64,000 bases of DNA. Source: Arhodomonas aquaeolei DSM 8974. Lineage in GTDB: Bacteria; Pseudomonadota; Gammaproteobacteria; Nitrococcales; Nitrococcaceae. Both the position numbers and the translations under genes were made by a program. The stretch covers positions 463,321 to 527,320 of the forward strand of contig NZ_KB894800.1 in assembly GCF_000374645.1 (NCBI RefSeq), in the 5' to 3' direction. This document shows positions 50,239 to 59,327 of this stretch, piece by piece; the stretch's first letter is position 1, and the number at the start of each line of letters is the position of its first letter. Under the pieces are notes generated by a model. It was not told the origin of the DNA. It saw nothing but the letters and a program-made list of their open reading frames with translations, and searched no databases.

Positions 50239-52014
50239 TCAGTCCATCAGCTCGGCGGCGTCGCGCACGGTGAGCGCGATCTCCCGGGGCGTGATCACAC
50301 CGAGCAGGTCCCGGCTGGCGCGCCCGCGGGCGACCAGCACGACCTCGTGGCCGCCCTCCTTGATCGCGCGCATGAGCACCGGCCAGCGGGTGGTGGGCGG
50401 GACCACGATGAAGCGCGTGTCCACCAGCTCGGAGAGCTCGCGGTCGCGCATGACGTAGCGCAGGTCCTCGCGGGCGAGGCCGTAGAGCTGGCCCTCCTTC
50501 GCCACCACGGTGTAGCGCGGACCCTCGCCGGGCACGTGCTCCTCCTGCCACTGGCGCAGGTCATCGAGGTCGATGACCTGGAAGTCCGGATTCATCACCC
50601 GGCGCGCCTTGCGCGAGAGCGAGACCGCCGCCTGCAGCCCCTGGGGGATACCCAGGCCGCGGCGGGCGAGCTTGAGGGTGTAGATGCTCTCCGCGGTAAT
50701 GCGGGTGCGCACCACGTAGGCCAGGGCCACGACGGTGATGATCGGCAGCATCGCCGAGTAGTCCCGGGTCTGTTCGAAGATCATCACGATGGCGGTGACC
50801 ACCGCGGAGGTGGTCGCCCCCACCATGCCGGCCATGCCCGCGATCGCGAAGACCACCGGATCGATCTGCAGCCCCGGCACCAGCCACTGGAGACCGTCGG
50901 CGAACGACGCCCCCAGGGTGGCCCCCAGGAACAGCGACGGCGAGAACACGCCGCCGGACGCCCCGGAGCCCAGGGTCAGCCCGGTGGCGACGAGCTTGCC
51001 GGCGAACAGCAGCAGCAACAGCAGCGGGTTGGTGAGCACCTCGCGGAGGACGTCGAGGATGGTCGCGTAGCCGACGCCGGCGATGTAGTACTCGTCGAGA
51101 TACCACAGGAAGCCGTACATCATCAGCCCGAGCACGAACATGCCCGACATGTGCCGCAGGTAGTCGTTGTGGAACAGCGACTCGAAGCGGTCCTCGAACC
51201 AGTAGATGGAGTGCACGAAGCCCGCCGCGGCCAGCCCCACCAGCAGCCCGAAGGGCACGCACAGCAGGAGCTGGTAGGAGCCGATGGCGTGGTCGGCGAA
51301 CAGCTCCACGCTGGGGATCTCGAACGACGGCCCGATACCGGAATACAGCCGCCCGATGTAGGTCGCCGCGACCGTGGCGCTCGCCACCAGGGCCACGTTG
51401 AGCGCGGTCACCGAGATCAGCATCAGCTCCACGGCGAACGCCAGCCCGCCGAGCGGCGCGTTGAAAGTCGCCGCGATGCCCGCCGCCGCGCCCGCGCCGA
51501 CCAGCACGATGCGCTGGCGCGCCGGCATGTTGCGGAACCGCCCCAGGGTCGAGCCGAAGGCCGAGCCGATCTGGATGATCGGGCCCTCGCGGCCCACCGA
51601 GCCGCCGGTGCCAATGGACACGGACGAGGCGATGGCCTTGGCGACCACGGTAATGGGGCGCATCTCGCCGCCGTGGTAGTAGATGGCGTGCATCACCTCC
51701 GGCACCCCGTGACCCCGCGCCTCCGGCGCCAGGGTGCGGATGATCCAGGTCACGATGACCGCCCCGACCACGGGCACGAAGATCACGCCCCAGCCCCAGA
51801 TGCTCGGGTCGATATGGGTGTCCGGCTGGAGATGGACGTCGAAGCGGCCGAGGAAGAAGAGGTTCTGGAAGAAGGCGATCGCGCCCTTGAAGACGATGGA
51901 GCCGAATCCCCCGAAGGCCCCCACCACCAGGGCCAGCACGAACATCCATCCCCCGGAGAGCGGGCGCTGCCCGGCCACCGGGCCGGCTGACGGGGCGGGG
52001 GTGTCGTCGTTCAT
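50239..52014 (-). CDS. ClC-family chloride channel/antiporter with CBS domains
   Basis: This is a 591-residue ClC protein with about 18 membrane helices followed by two CBS domains from about 440. Selectivity elements are ARGHGVPEVM (the GSGIP position), the gating-glutamate motif GTGGSVGREGPIIQIG, and SGASGGVFSPSLFLG (the GxFxP position). The gating glutamate suggests chloride/proton exchange rather than a plain channel, as far as known for the family. The start is ATG 52014, with GGGAGGAG upstream. It is convergent with recD. Confidence 0.94.
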   Translation of the reverse strand: MNDDTPAPSAGPVAGQRPLSGGWMFVLALVVGAFGGFGSIVFKGAIAFFQNLFFLGRFDVHLQPDTHIDPSIWGWGVIFVPVVGAVIVTWIIRTLAPEARGHGVPEVMHAIYYHGGEMRPITVVAKAIASSVSIGTGGSVGREGPIIQIGSAFGSTLGRFRNMPARQRIVLVGAGAAAGIAATFNAPLGGLAFAVELMLISVTALNVALVASATVAATYIGRLYSGIGPSFEIPSVELFADHAIGSYQLLLCVPFGLLVGLAAAGFVHSIYWFEDRFESLFHNDYLRHMSGMFVLGLMMYGFLWYLDEYYIAGVGYATILDVLREVLTNPLLLLLLFAGKLVATGLTLGSGASGGVFSPSLFLGATLGASFADGLQWLVPGLQIDPVVFAIAGMAGMVGATTSAVVTAIVMIFEQTRDYSAMLPIITVVALAYVVRTRITAESIYTLKLARRGLGIPQGLQAAVSLSRKARRVMNPDFQVIDLDDLRQWQEEHVPGEGPRYTVVAKEGQLYGLAREDLRYVMRDRELSELVDTRFIVVPPTTRWPVLMRAIKEGGHEVVLVARGRASRDLLGVITPREIALTVRDAAELMD

Positions 52015-52128
52015 GGTCGCGCTGCTCCTCCCGGGGACCTGACCGCGGGTGCAACGCGGATACACCGCCCGCGCCGCACACACCGCGGCGTGCATGTGCC
52101 CTCATCATTGCATATCGCGACCGCGGAT

Positions 52129-52989
52129 TCAGGCGGCATGCTGCAGCGAGGCGAGCACCGCGTCGCGCCCCGGCACGGCATGCCCGCGGCGCCAGACGGC
52201 CCACAGCGGCTTGCTCAGCCCCGGCCCGGCCAGCGGTATGGCGGCCAGCCGGCCGGCGGTGACCTCCTCGTCTACCGTGCCCGCGAGCACCAGTGAGATC
52301 CCCTCGCCGTGGGCCACCGCGCGCTTGACGGCCTCGGTGCTGCCGAGCTCGCCGGCGATCGCCGGTCCGCCCTCGCAGCGCGCCAGGAACGCCCGCAGCA
52401 GACGCCCCGTACCGGTGCCCGGCTCCCCCGCCAGCAGCCGGCTGCCGGCCAGCTCGTCGGCGGTGATGCGCTGCCGCAGCGCCCACGGGTGTCCCGGCGG
52501 GACGATGACCACCAGCGGCTCGTCGCGCCAGCACACGGCGTCGAAACCGGCACGCTCCTGCCAGGTCTCCAGCAGGGCCAGGTCCACCGCCCCCTCCTCC
52601 AGGCGCTCGGTGACGGTGGCGTTGTCCGCCACGCTGACCGCGCACGCCGGAACCGCCCCGCCCTGGCGCAGGCGGCGCAGCACCGGGGGCAGCAGGTAGA
52701 TGCCGATGTTGGAGGCCGCACCCAGGTGGAGCTGCGGGTCGGCGACCGCCGCCATCGCGCGGGCGTTGACCCGCAGCAGGGACTCCGCGTGGGGCAGCAG
52801 CCGCGCCCCCACCGGGCTCGGCCGGCAGCGCGCGCCACGCAGCAGCACCGGGGCGCCGATATCCGCCTCCAGCCGCTGGATCTGGTGGGAGACGGTCGCC
52901 GGCGAGAGCCCCCGTTCCGCGGCGGCGCCGCGGAGGCTGCCGGTGCGCACCACCACCAGGAAGGTCGCCAGGTAGCGCAGGTTCAGCAT
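52129..52989 (-). CDS. ptxE: LysR-family transcriptional regulator PtxE
   Basis: This is a 286-residue LysR-type regulator. The winged helix-turn-helix is at the N-terminus (LRYLATFLVVVRTGSLRGAA, LSPATVSHQIQRLEADIG), and the substrate-binding domain follows from about 85. It is the last gene of the ptx unit and overlaps ptxD by 7 bp, the same order as the Pseudomonas stutzeri ptxABCDE operon, in which ptxE encodes a LysR protein. The name is by this synteny. Its ligand is not shown by sequence. Confidence 0.85.
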   Translation of the reverse strand: MLNLRYLATFLVVVRTGSLRGAAAERGLSPATVSHQIQRLEADIGAPVLLRGARCRPSPVGARLLPHAESLLRVNARAMAAVADPQLHLGAASNIGIYLLPPVLRRLRQGGAVPACAVSVADNATVTERLEEGAVDLALLETWQERAGFDAVCWRDEPLVVIVPPGHPWALRQRITADELAGSRLLAGEPGTGTGRLLRAFLARCEGGPAIAGELGSTEAVKRAVAHGEGISLVLAGTVDEEVTAGRLAAIPLAGPGLSKPLWAVWRRGHAVPGRDAVLASLQHAA

Positions 52990-53990
52990 CCATGCCCCCT
53001 CGGGTCGTTGATCGCGTCCGCCGGCACATGGCCGGCGAGCACGCGGCGGACGTTGTCGGCGGCGTGGGCCTCGATGGCACGCCGGGTCCCGGTGACCGCC
53101 GAGCCCAGGTGCGGCGCGAACAGCGTCCGCGGGTGGCGCAGCAGTGCCCCGGGGATGGCCGCCGGACGGTCGGCGCGGGAGAGGTCCTCCATCTCGAAGA
53201 CGTCCGCGGCGTAGCCCCCGAGCCGGCCGGTATCGAGGGCCTCCGCCACCGCCGCCTCGTCGACGACCGAGCCGCGGCCGGGATTGACCAGCAGTGCGTC
53301 CGGGCGCATCAACGCGAGCCGTTCCCGGTCAATGAGGTGGAGGGTGGCCGCGGTGAGCGGTGCGGCCAGGACCACGAAGCGGCTGCGGTGCAGCAGCTCG
53401 TCCAGGGGCAGGCGCTCGCACCCCGGTGTCAGGGGATCCGCGGCGTCGAGGGGCTGCGGGTCGGCGTAGACGACCTCGGCATCGAAGGCGCGCACCCGGC
53501 GGGCGATCGCCCGGCCGATGGCGCCCATGCCGATGATCCCCACCACGCTGCCCGCCAGCCCGGTGCCGTAGAGCCGCGGCCCCCAGCCGGTGAAGGCGCC
53601 GCTGCGCACGTGGGCGTCCGCCTCGCGGAGGTGGCGGCCGAGCCCGATCATCAGTCCCAGGGCCAGCTCGGCGGTGGGCACGGTGAGCAGGTCCGGCACG
53701 GTGGTCACCCAGACCCCGCGGGCGGTGCAGGCGTCGACGTCGAGGTTGTCGTAGCCCTTGAGGGCACCGGCGACGATACGCAGCCGCGGACAGGCGTCGA
53801 GGAGCGCGGCGTCGACGCGCTCGGTCATGAAGGCGACCAGGGCGTCCGCCCCGGCGGCCGCCTCGCGCAGCCGCTCCGGGGGCCAGGCGGCATCGGTGGT
53901 GTTGCAGCGCACGGCGATGCCGTCGCCGAGGCGCTGCACGGTCTCGGGCATGGGGCGCTGGGCGAATACGGCGAGGGGTCGGTCGGTCAC
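52983..53990 (-). CDS. ptxD: Phosphite (phosphonate) dehydrogenase PtxD
   Basis: PtxD oxidises phosphite to phosphate with NAD+, supplying phosphorus. The 335-residue protein (the Pseudomonas stutzeri enzyme has 336) is a D-2-hydroxyacid dehydrogenase-fold enzyme. Segments specific to PtxD rather than to general members are ALKGYDNLDVDACTARGVW, VPDLLTVPTAELALGLMIGL, GRHLREADAHVRSG and YAADVFEMEDLSRADRP. The Rossmann motif is GIIGMGAIGRAIA, the catalytic Arg is in NPGRGSVVDE, and the catalytic His is in FAPHLGSAV. The start is GTG 53990, overlapping ptxC (GTGA). Confidence 0.93.
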   Translation of the reverse strand: MTDRPLAVFAQRPMPETVQRLGDGIAVRCNTTDAAWPPERLREAAAGADALVAFMTERVDAALLDACPRLRIVAGALKGYDNLDVDACTARGVWVTTVPDLLTVPTAELALGLMIGLGRHLREADAHVRSGAFTGWGPRLYGTGLAGSVVGIIGMGAIGRAIARRVRAFDAEVVYADPQPLDAADPLTPGCERLPLDELLHRSRFVVLAAPLTAATLHLIDRERLALMRPDALLVNPGRGSVVDEAAVAEALDTGRLGGYAADVFEMEDLSRADRPAAIPGALLRHPRTLFAPHLGSAVTGTRRAIEAHAADNVRRVLAGHVPADAINDPRGHGC

Positions 53991-54787
53991 TGGATCCTCC
54001 GGCGCAGGGCCGAGCCGATGCCGTCGACGACGATCACGGTGGCCAGGATGACGAGCAGGATGGCGAAGACCTCGCGGTAGGCCAGGATGCGGAGGCTGCC
54101 GATCAGCTCGAAGCCGATGCCGCCGGCCCCCACCAGACCCATGACCGTCGAGGCGCGGAAGTTGTACTCCCAGCGGTAGACGGAGACATCCAGGAACCGG
54201 GGCAGCACCTGGGGCAGGACACCGTGCCAGATCACCTGCGCCGGGCCGGCGCCGGTGGCACGGACCGCCTCGATCGGCGCCGGGTCGGCGTGCTCCACGG
54301 TCTCGGCGAAGAACTTGCCCACCATGCCGATGGAGTGCAGTCCCACCGCCAGCACGCCGGCCAGCGGGCCGAAGCCCACCGCGGCCACGAACAGGATGCC
54401 CATGATCAGCTCGGGCACGGTGCGCAGGAAGTTCAGCAGATTGCGCGTGCCGTGGTAGAGCGCGGCCGACGGCGTGGTGTTGCGCGCCGCGCAGAAGGCC
54501 AGCGGCACCGAGGCGATCACGGCGATGGCGGTGCCGGCGACGCTCATGGCCAGGGTGTCGATCAGGGGCGCGATCCAGTCCTGCCAGCCGGTGAAATCCG
54601 GCGGGAGCATGTTGCCCATGAGCTCGAGCAGCGCCGGGACCCCCTGCGCGAGCCGGGCACCGTCGAAGACCCCGACGTAGTGGCCGGCGGCCGCGATCAC
54701 CGCCAGGAGGGCGAGGAGCGCCCCGCCGGCACGGTACCGGCGGGCGCGCTCCGTCGCGAGGATGGCGTCGTGGGAACGCTCGCTCAT
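53987..54787 (-). CDS. ptxC: Phosphite ABC transporter permease PtxC
   Basis: This is a 266-residue PhnE-family permease with about five to six transmembrane helices. The conserved ABC permease motif is in SIGMVGKFFAETVEHADPAP, followed by IEAVRATGAGPAQVIWHGVL. With PtxA and PtxB it forms the phosphite uptake system. Its start lies two bases after the ptxB stop, and its end overlaps ptxD, so the operon is tightly coupled. Confidence 0.9.
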   Translation of the reverse strand: MSERSHDAILATERARRYRAGGALLALLAVIAAAGHYVGVFDGARLAQGVPALLELMGNMLPPDFTGWQDWIAPLIDTLAMSVAGTAIAVIASVPLAFCAARNTTPSAALYHGTRNLLNFLRTVPELIMGILFVAAVGFGPLAGVLAVGLHSIGMVGKFFAETVEHADPAPIEAVRATGAGPAQVIWHGVLPQVLPRFLDVSVYRWEYNFRASTVMGLVGAGGIGFELIGSLRILAYREVFAILLVILATVIVVDGIGSALRRRIQ

Positions 54788-54789
54788 GG

Positions 54790-55626
54790 CTACTTCTTGA
54801 GCAGCGGCAGCAGGTCACGGACCACGTCGTAGTCCGAATCGCTGATCGCGGCGAACCCCTCGGCGCCCAGCGGACGGAGAATCTCCGGGTCGTCCACCTC
54901 CAGGAAGGCGGTGCGGATGCGCGCCTTGAGGTCGTCGTCCAGCGAGGTCTGCATCACCCAGGGATACTGCGGGTAGGGCTTGGAGTAGGTGATCACCTGC
55001 ACGCGGTCCCTGGAGATCACGCCGCGCTCCACCAGCGACTCGAAGATCGGCCTGGACAGCCCGCCGGCCTGGGCGTGGCCGTTCTGCACCGCGGTGGCCA
55101 CGGCATCGTGGGAGCCGGTGAAGTTGCCGCTGTAGTCGTCCGGGGTCACGCCGGCGTCGATGAGCACCTTCTTGGGGATGAGGTGGCTGGAGGTGGAGGC
55201 CGGGTCACCGAAGGCCACCTGCCTGCCGGCGACGTCGTCGAGCTCGCTCACGCCGGCCTCGACGTTGCCGATCAGCACCGAGCGGTAGGTGGTCTCGCCG
55301 TTTTTGCGCTTGGCGGCGAACGGCTCCAGGTCCGCGCCGTGCTGGCGGGCGAGGACGTAGGACAGGGGCCCGAAATAGGCGAGGTCGATGCGGCCGAAGC
55401 GGGCCGCCTCGATCATCGACGAGTAGTCCGTGGTCACCACCAGCTCGATGTCCTTGTCGAGGCGCTCGGCGAGGTAGTCCCGGAAGCGCTCGTTCTCCTT
55501 GATGATGGTCTGGGGCGACTCGTCCGGCAGCAGCGCGACGCGCAGCGTATCCGGGTTGGAGCCGGCCGCATGGGCCGAGCCGGCGAGCACGAGGCCGGCG
55601 AGCAGGGCGGAAAGTCGGCGGATCAT
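54790..55626 (-). CDS. ptxB: Phosphite-binding periplasmic protein PtxB
   Basis: This is a 278-residue PhnD-type solute-binding protein. It has a signal peptide (LSALLAGLVLAGSAHAAG). The conserved ligand region TTDYSSMIEAARFGRIDLAY, FGPLSYVLA and AFGDPASTSSHLIPKKVL has the serine/threonine cluster that binds phosphonate or phosphite oxyanions. It captures phosphite in the periplasm for PtxAC. Family members also bind phosphonates; the ptxD neighbour argues for phosphite. Confidence 0.9.
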   Translation of the reverse strand: MIRRLSALLAGLVLAGSAHAAGSNPDTLRVALLPDESPQTIIKENERFRDYLAERLDKDIELVVTTDYSSMIEAARFGRIDLAYFGPLSYVLARQHGADLEPFAAKRKNGETTYRSVLIGNVEAGVSELDDVAGRQVAFGDPASTSSHLIPKKVLIDAGVTPDDYSGNFTGSHDAVATAVQNGHAQAGGLSRPIFESLVERGVISRDRVQVITYSKPYPQYPWVMQTSLDDDLKARIRTAFLEVDDPEILRPLGAEGFAAISDSDYDVVRDLLPLLKK

Positions 55627-55655
55627 GGCGGTATCTCCCTGGGTTACGGTAGGAA

Positions 55656-56429
55656 TCAGGCCGCGGCACCGGCGGCGTCGCGCCGCAGGTCCGCGACCGC
55701 ACCGGGCCCGTAGACCCGGCAGAGGACATCGTCGTCGAGCGCCGACGGCGGGCCGTCGAAGACCACCCCACCGTCGGCAAGGGCGATCACCCGGTCGGCG
55801 AACTCGCGGGTGTACTCGACCTGGTGGAGACTGATGACGGCGGTGAGCCCGCGCTCGGTGCAGACGTCGCGCAGCAGCGAGAGCACCTGGCGGGAAGCAC
55901 CGGGATCGAGGCTCGCCACCGGCTCGTCGGCGAGCACCAGCTCGGCCTGCTGGGTCAGCGCGCGGGCGATGCCCACCCGCTGCTGCTGGCCGCCGGAGAG
56001 CTGGTCGGCCCGCACCAGGGCCTTGTCCAGCAGACCCACGCGCTCGAGGCTGTCCAGCGCCAGCCGGCGCTCTCCGGCGGGCAGGGGCAGCGTACTGCGC
56101 CAGAAACCGTGGTGGCCGAGGCGGCCGATCAGGGTGTTGCGCAGCACGCTCACCCGGGGCAGGAGCTGGTGCTGCTGGAAGATCATGGCGGTGCGCCGGC
56201 GATGCCGGCGGATGGCCGCCGCGTCCTCGAGCGGCCCGACCCCGTCGGCGACCACGCGCCCTGCGGTGGGCGCGCGCAGCCGATTGAGGCAGTGCAGCAG
56301 GGTGGACTTGCCGGCCCCGGAGGGCCCGAGCAGGACGGTCACCGCCCCGCGCTCGAAACGCACCGAGGTCGGGGTCAGCGCGGTCACCCCGCCCGGATAG
56401 GTCATCGCCAGCGATTCGGTGTGGATCAT
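55656..56429 (-). CDS. ptxA: Phosphite ABC transporter ATPase PtxA
   Basis: This is a 257-residue PhnC-type ATPase. Walker A is LLGPSGAGKSTLLHCLNRL, the signature is DQLSGGQQQRVGIARAL, Walker B is LVLADEPVASLDP, and the switch histidine is in VISLHQVEYTREF. The start is ATG 56429, with GGAGG four to five bases upstream; an in-frame upstream ATG is unlikely. It is the first gene of ptxABCDE. Confidence 0.92.
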   Translation of the reverse strand: MIHTESLAMTYPGGVTALTPTSVRFERGAVTVLLGPSGAGKSTLLHCLNRLRAPTAGRVVADGVGPLEDAAAIRRHRRRTAMIFQQHQLLPRVSVLRNTLIGRLGHHGFWRSTLPLPAGERRLALDSLERVGLLDKALVRADQLSGGQQQRVGIARALTQQAELVLADEPVASLDPGASRQVLSLLRDVCTERGLTAVISLHQVEYTREFADRVIALADGGVVFDGPPSALDDDVLCRVYGPGAVADLRRDAAGAAA

Positions 56430-56526
56430 CGCCGCCTCCGTGTTCGAAAAACCCGATCGCGATGGCGCGATCAACGAAAACGTCGAACAGGCTGGACGTC
56501 CGGGGTGACGGCGTGCTTAAGCGCGG

Positions 56527-56544
56527 ATGATGTTTCCGTGACGG
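56527..56544 (-). promoter_or_regulatory. Possible Pho box upstream of ptxA
   Basis: On the minus strand CCGTCACGGAAACATCAT fits two 7-mers separated by 4 bases (CCGTCAC, ACATCAT), near the PhoB consensus CTGTCAT-N4-CTGTCAT, about 98 bp upstream of the ptxA ATG. Further CCGTCAC repeats occur at 11-bp steps. PhoB control of phosphite genes would make biological sense. The match is partial. Confidence 0.35.
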
Positions 56545-56559
56545 TGGGACGCGAAGGGG

Positions 56560-58509
56560 TCAGCCGGCGGGGCGCGGCAGCGCGGGGATCTCCAGGTGGC
56601 AGTGGACGCCGTGACCGGCATGGGGCTCGCGCCGCGGCGGCGCCTCGGTGCGGCAGATGTCCATGACGTGGGGGCAGCGGGTATGGAAGGGGCAGCCGGC
56701 GGGCCGCGCCGCCGGGCCCGGGTTGGTGCCGGTCAGGCGCGGGCGCGAGGGACGGCGGCGGCCGCGGGGTACCGCGGCGATCAGGGCCTCGGTGTAGGGA
56801 TGGCAGGGGCCGCCGAGGACCGCGTCCGCCGGGCCCTCCTCGACGATCACGCCCAGGTACATCACCGCCACCCGGTCGGCCAGGTGACGGACCACGGCGA
56901 GGTCGTGGGTGATGAACAGATAGGCCACGCCCTGACGGTCACGCAGGCCGCGGAGCAGCTCCAGGATCGCCGCCTGCACCGAGACGTCCAGCGCCGAGGT
57001 GGGCTCATCCAGGACCACCGCGTCCGGCGTGCCGGCAAATGCCCGGGCGATGGCGACCCGCTGGCGCTGGCCGCCGGAGAGCTGGCCGCCCCGCCGCCGG
57101 GCGAGGGCCGGGTCCAGGGCCGCCGCGCGCATCAGCCCGGGCACGCGCTCGCGGGCGGCGCGGCGCCCGAGGCCGGCGAGCCGGCGGATGGCACGGGCGA
57201 GGATGAAGCCGATGCGGTGGCTCGGGTTGAGGGTGCCATCCGGCGACTGGAAGACCATCTGCAGCGGCTGCACCGCCGCGCCGCCGCGCCCGCTGCGGCT
57301 CACGGTACCGGCACGGGGCCGTGCCAGGCCGGTGAGCACCCGGGCCAGCGAGGTCTTGCCGCTGCCGGACTCGCCCACCAGCGCGAGGGTCTCGCCGCGG
57401 CGCAGGGTCACGTCGACGTCCCGAAGGATGGGCACGCCACCGAGGGTGAGGTGCAGCCCCTCGGCCCGGAGCACGGCGTCGCCGGTGCCCCCGCCGGCGT
57501 GGGTCCCCGTGGCCGCCCCGGCGCCCCGGTCCACCGCCGGGGTGTCGTCCGGGTACAGGCAGCGGCTGGCGCGCCCCGGTCCGGTCGCGGCCAGCGGCGG
57601 GCGCGTGCCCCGGCAGTCGTCCCGCGCCACCGGGCAGCGGGGCGCGAACACGCAGCCCGCCGGCCGCTCGCCGGGCTCCGGCGGTGCGCCGGGGATGGGC
57701 CGCAGCGGCCGCCCGGCGGCGTCGAAGTCCGGGATGCAGGCAATCAGCCCGGCGGTGTAGGGATGGCGCGGGTCGTGGAATAGCGTCTCCGCCGGCCCCT
57801 CCTCCACCAGCTCACCGGCGTACATCACCCCGACCCGGTCACACACCGCCTGGACCACGCCCAGGTTGTGGCTGATGAACAGCAGCGCCACGTCGAGCTC
57901 GGCACGCAGGCCCTCGAACAGGGCCAGGATCTCCGCCTGCACGGTGGTGTCCAGCGCGGTGGTGGGCTCGTCGAGCACGAGGAGGTCCGGATCGCCGGCG
58001 AGGCCCATGGCGATCACCACCCGCTGCTGCATACCGCCGGAGAGCTGGTAGGGGTAGTTGTTGCGCACGCGGTGACCGTCGGGGATCTGCACGCGCTCGA
58101 GCATGGCCGCGGCGGCGTCCCACGCCGCGCGGTGGCCGAACCCGCGGTGCAGGCGGTAGACCTCGGCGATCTGCTCGCCGACGGTGAGCGCGGGGTTCAG
58201 CGCCGTCCCCGGGCTCTGGTAGACCGCCGCCACGGTGCCGCCGCGCAGCCGGCGCAGACCTTCGGCATCCAGCGCGGCGAGGTCCTCGCCGGCGATGCGG
58301 ATGCCGCCGGCACTGACCCGGGCGTTGTCCGGGAGATAGCCCATCGCCGCCATCGCGAGCGTCGACTTGCCGCAGCCGGATTCGCCGACCAGGCCGTAGG
58401 CCTCGCCCGGCGCGATGGCCAGGTCCACGTCCGAGACCGCCTCGTGCCAGCGCCCGCGGCGCCGGTAGGCGATGGACAGGCCGTCGAAGGCGAGGACGGG
58501 CGCGCTCAC
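56560..58509 (-). CDS. Fused dual ATPase of a peptide-type ABC importer
   Basis: This is a 649-residue protein made of two Opp/Dpp-type ATPase modules in one chain. Module 1 has GLVGESGCGKSTLAMAA, YQLSGGMQQRVVIAMG and LVLDEPTTALD. Module 2 (from about 345) has ALVGESGSGKTSLARVL, GQLSGGQRQRVAIARAF and VVLDEPTSALD. Each module ends with an oligopeptide-type C-terminal Cys-rich tail (GCVFAPRCPVARDDC; GCPFHTRCPHVMDIC). A DppD-DppF fusion such as this would energise the two permeases encoded upstream. It overlaps the second permease by 4 bp (ATGA-type). Confidence 0.93.
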   Translation of the reverse strand: MSAPVLAFDGLSIAYRRRGRWHEAVSDVDLAIAPGEAYGLVGESGCGKSTLAMAAMGYLPDNARVSAGGIRIAGEDLAALDAEGLRRLRGGTVAAVYQSPGTALNPALTVGEQIAEVYRLHRGFGHRAAWDAAAAMLERVQIPDGHRVRNNYPYQLSGGMQQRVVIAMGLAGDPDLLVLDEPTTALDTTVQAEILALFEGLRAELDVALLFISHNLGVVQAVCDRVGVMYAGELVEEGPAETLFHDPRHPYTAGLIACIPDFDAAGRPLRPIPGAPPEPGERPAGCVFAPRCPVARDDCRGTRPPLAATGPGRASRCLYPDDTPAVDRGAGAATGTHAGGGTGDAVLRAEGLHLTLGGVPILRDVDVTLRRGETLALVGESGSGKTSLARVLTGLARPRAGTVSRSGRGGAAVQPLQMVFQSPDGTLNPSHRIGFILARAIRRLAGLGRRAARERVPGLMRAAALDPALARRRGGQLSGGQRQRVAIARAFAGTPDAVVLDEPTSALDVSVQAAILELLRGLRDRQGVAYLFITHDLAVVRHLADRVAVMYLGVIVEEGPADAVLGGPCHPYTEALIAAVPRGRRRPSRPRLTGTNPGPAARPAGCPFHTRCPHVMDICRTEAPPRREPHAGHGVHCHLEIPALPRPAG

Positions 58510-59327
58510 CGGCCCTCCAGGTCACGCAGGCCGTCGGCCATGAGCGAGAAGCCCACCACCACGAAGGCGATGGCCCCGGCGGGAAACAGCACCGTCCACG
58601 GCGCGCTGGTCAGCAGCGCCCGGTTCTCCGCGACCATCAGGCCCCAGTCCGGCGCCGGCGGCTGCACGCCGAGGCCGAGGAAGCCCAGGGTCGCCGAGGT
58701 GAACACCGCGTAGCCGAGGCGGATGGTGCCCTCCACCACCAGCGGGCCGCGGATATTGGGCAGGACCTCCACGGCGAGCACGTACAGCGGCCCCTCGCGA
58801 CGGATCCGCGCGGCCTGGACATACTCCCGGCGCACCTCCACCAGCGCCGCGGCCCGCGCGGTGCGCGCGATCAGCGGCGCGAACACCAGCCCGATCACCA
58901 GCACCACGTTGCCGGTGGAGCCGCCGAGCATGGTCAGCGCCAGCAGCGCGAGGATGACGATGGGGAAGGCCATCACCGCATCCAGCAGCCGCATGATGAC
59001 CTCGTCCACCCAGCGCCCGAAGTAGGCCGCGCTCATGCCGATGGCCGCCCCCAGGACGAGGCCGATGAGGGTCGCCGCCGGCGCGATGAGCAGCACGTAG
59101 CGCCCGCCGAAGAGCACCCGCGAGAGCACGTCGCGGCCGTACTCGTCGGTGCCGAACCAGTGCGCCGCCGACGGCGCCTGGCTGAGCGCGCCGTAGTCGC
59201 TCACCGTCGGCCCGCTCGGCGCGAGCCACGGCGCCGCCGCGGCGGTGACCAGCCACGCCGCGACCATCGCCAGCCCGACCGCCAGCGCCGGCGAGCGGCG
59301 CAGGGGCTCAAGCACCCGCCAGGGCAT
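58506..59327 (-). CDS. ABC transporter permease, DppC type
   Basis: This is a 273-residue permease with about six transmembrane helices. GTDEYGRDVLSRVLFG is typical of DppC/OppC proteins, and the EAA-like loop EYVQAARIRREGPLYVLAVE contacts the ATPase. I use ATG 59327 (MPWRVLEPLRRSPALAVGL), which has GAGGG upstream and overlaps the other permease by 20 bp. It is part of a four-gene importer. Confidence 0.92.
   Translation of the reverse strand: MPWRVLEPLRRSPALAVGLAMVAAWLVTAAAAPWLAPSGPTVSDYGALSQAPSAAHWFGTDEYGRDVLSRVLFGGRYVLLIAPAATLIGLVLGAAIGMSAAYFGRWVDEVIMRLLDAVMAFPIVILALLALTMLGGSTGNVVLVIGLVFAPLIARTARAAALVEVRREYVQAARIRREGPLYVLAVEVLPNIRGPLVVEGTIRLGYAVFTSATLGFLGLGVQPPAPDWGLMVAENRALLTSAPWTVLFPAGAIAFVVVGFSLMADGLRDLEGR

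Noticed and set aside
52983..53990. Generic D-3-phosphoglycerate or glyoxylate dehydrogenase
   Set aside because: PtxD-specific segments (DNLDVDACTARGVW, DVFEMEDLSRADRP) and the ptxABC neighbours fit phosphite dehydrogenase.
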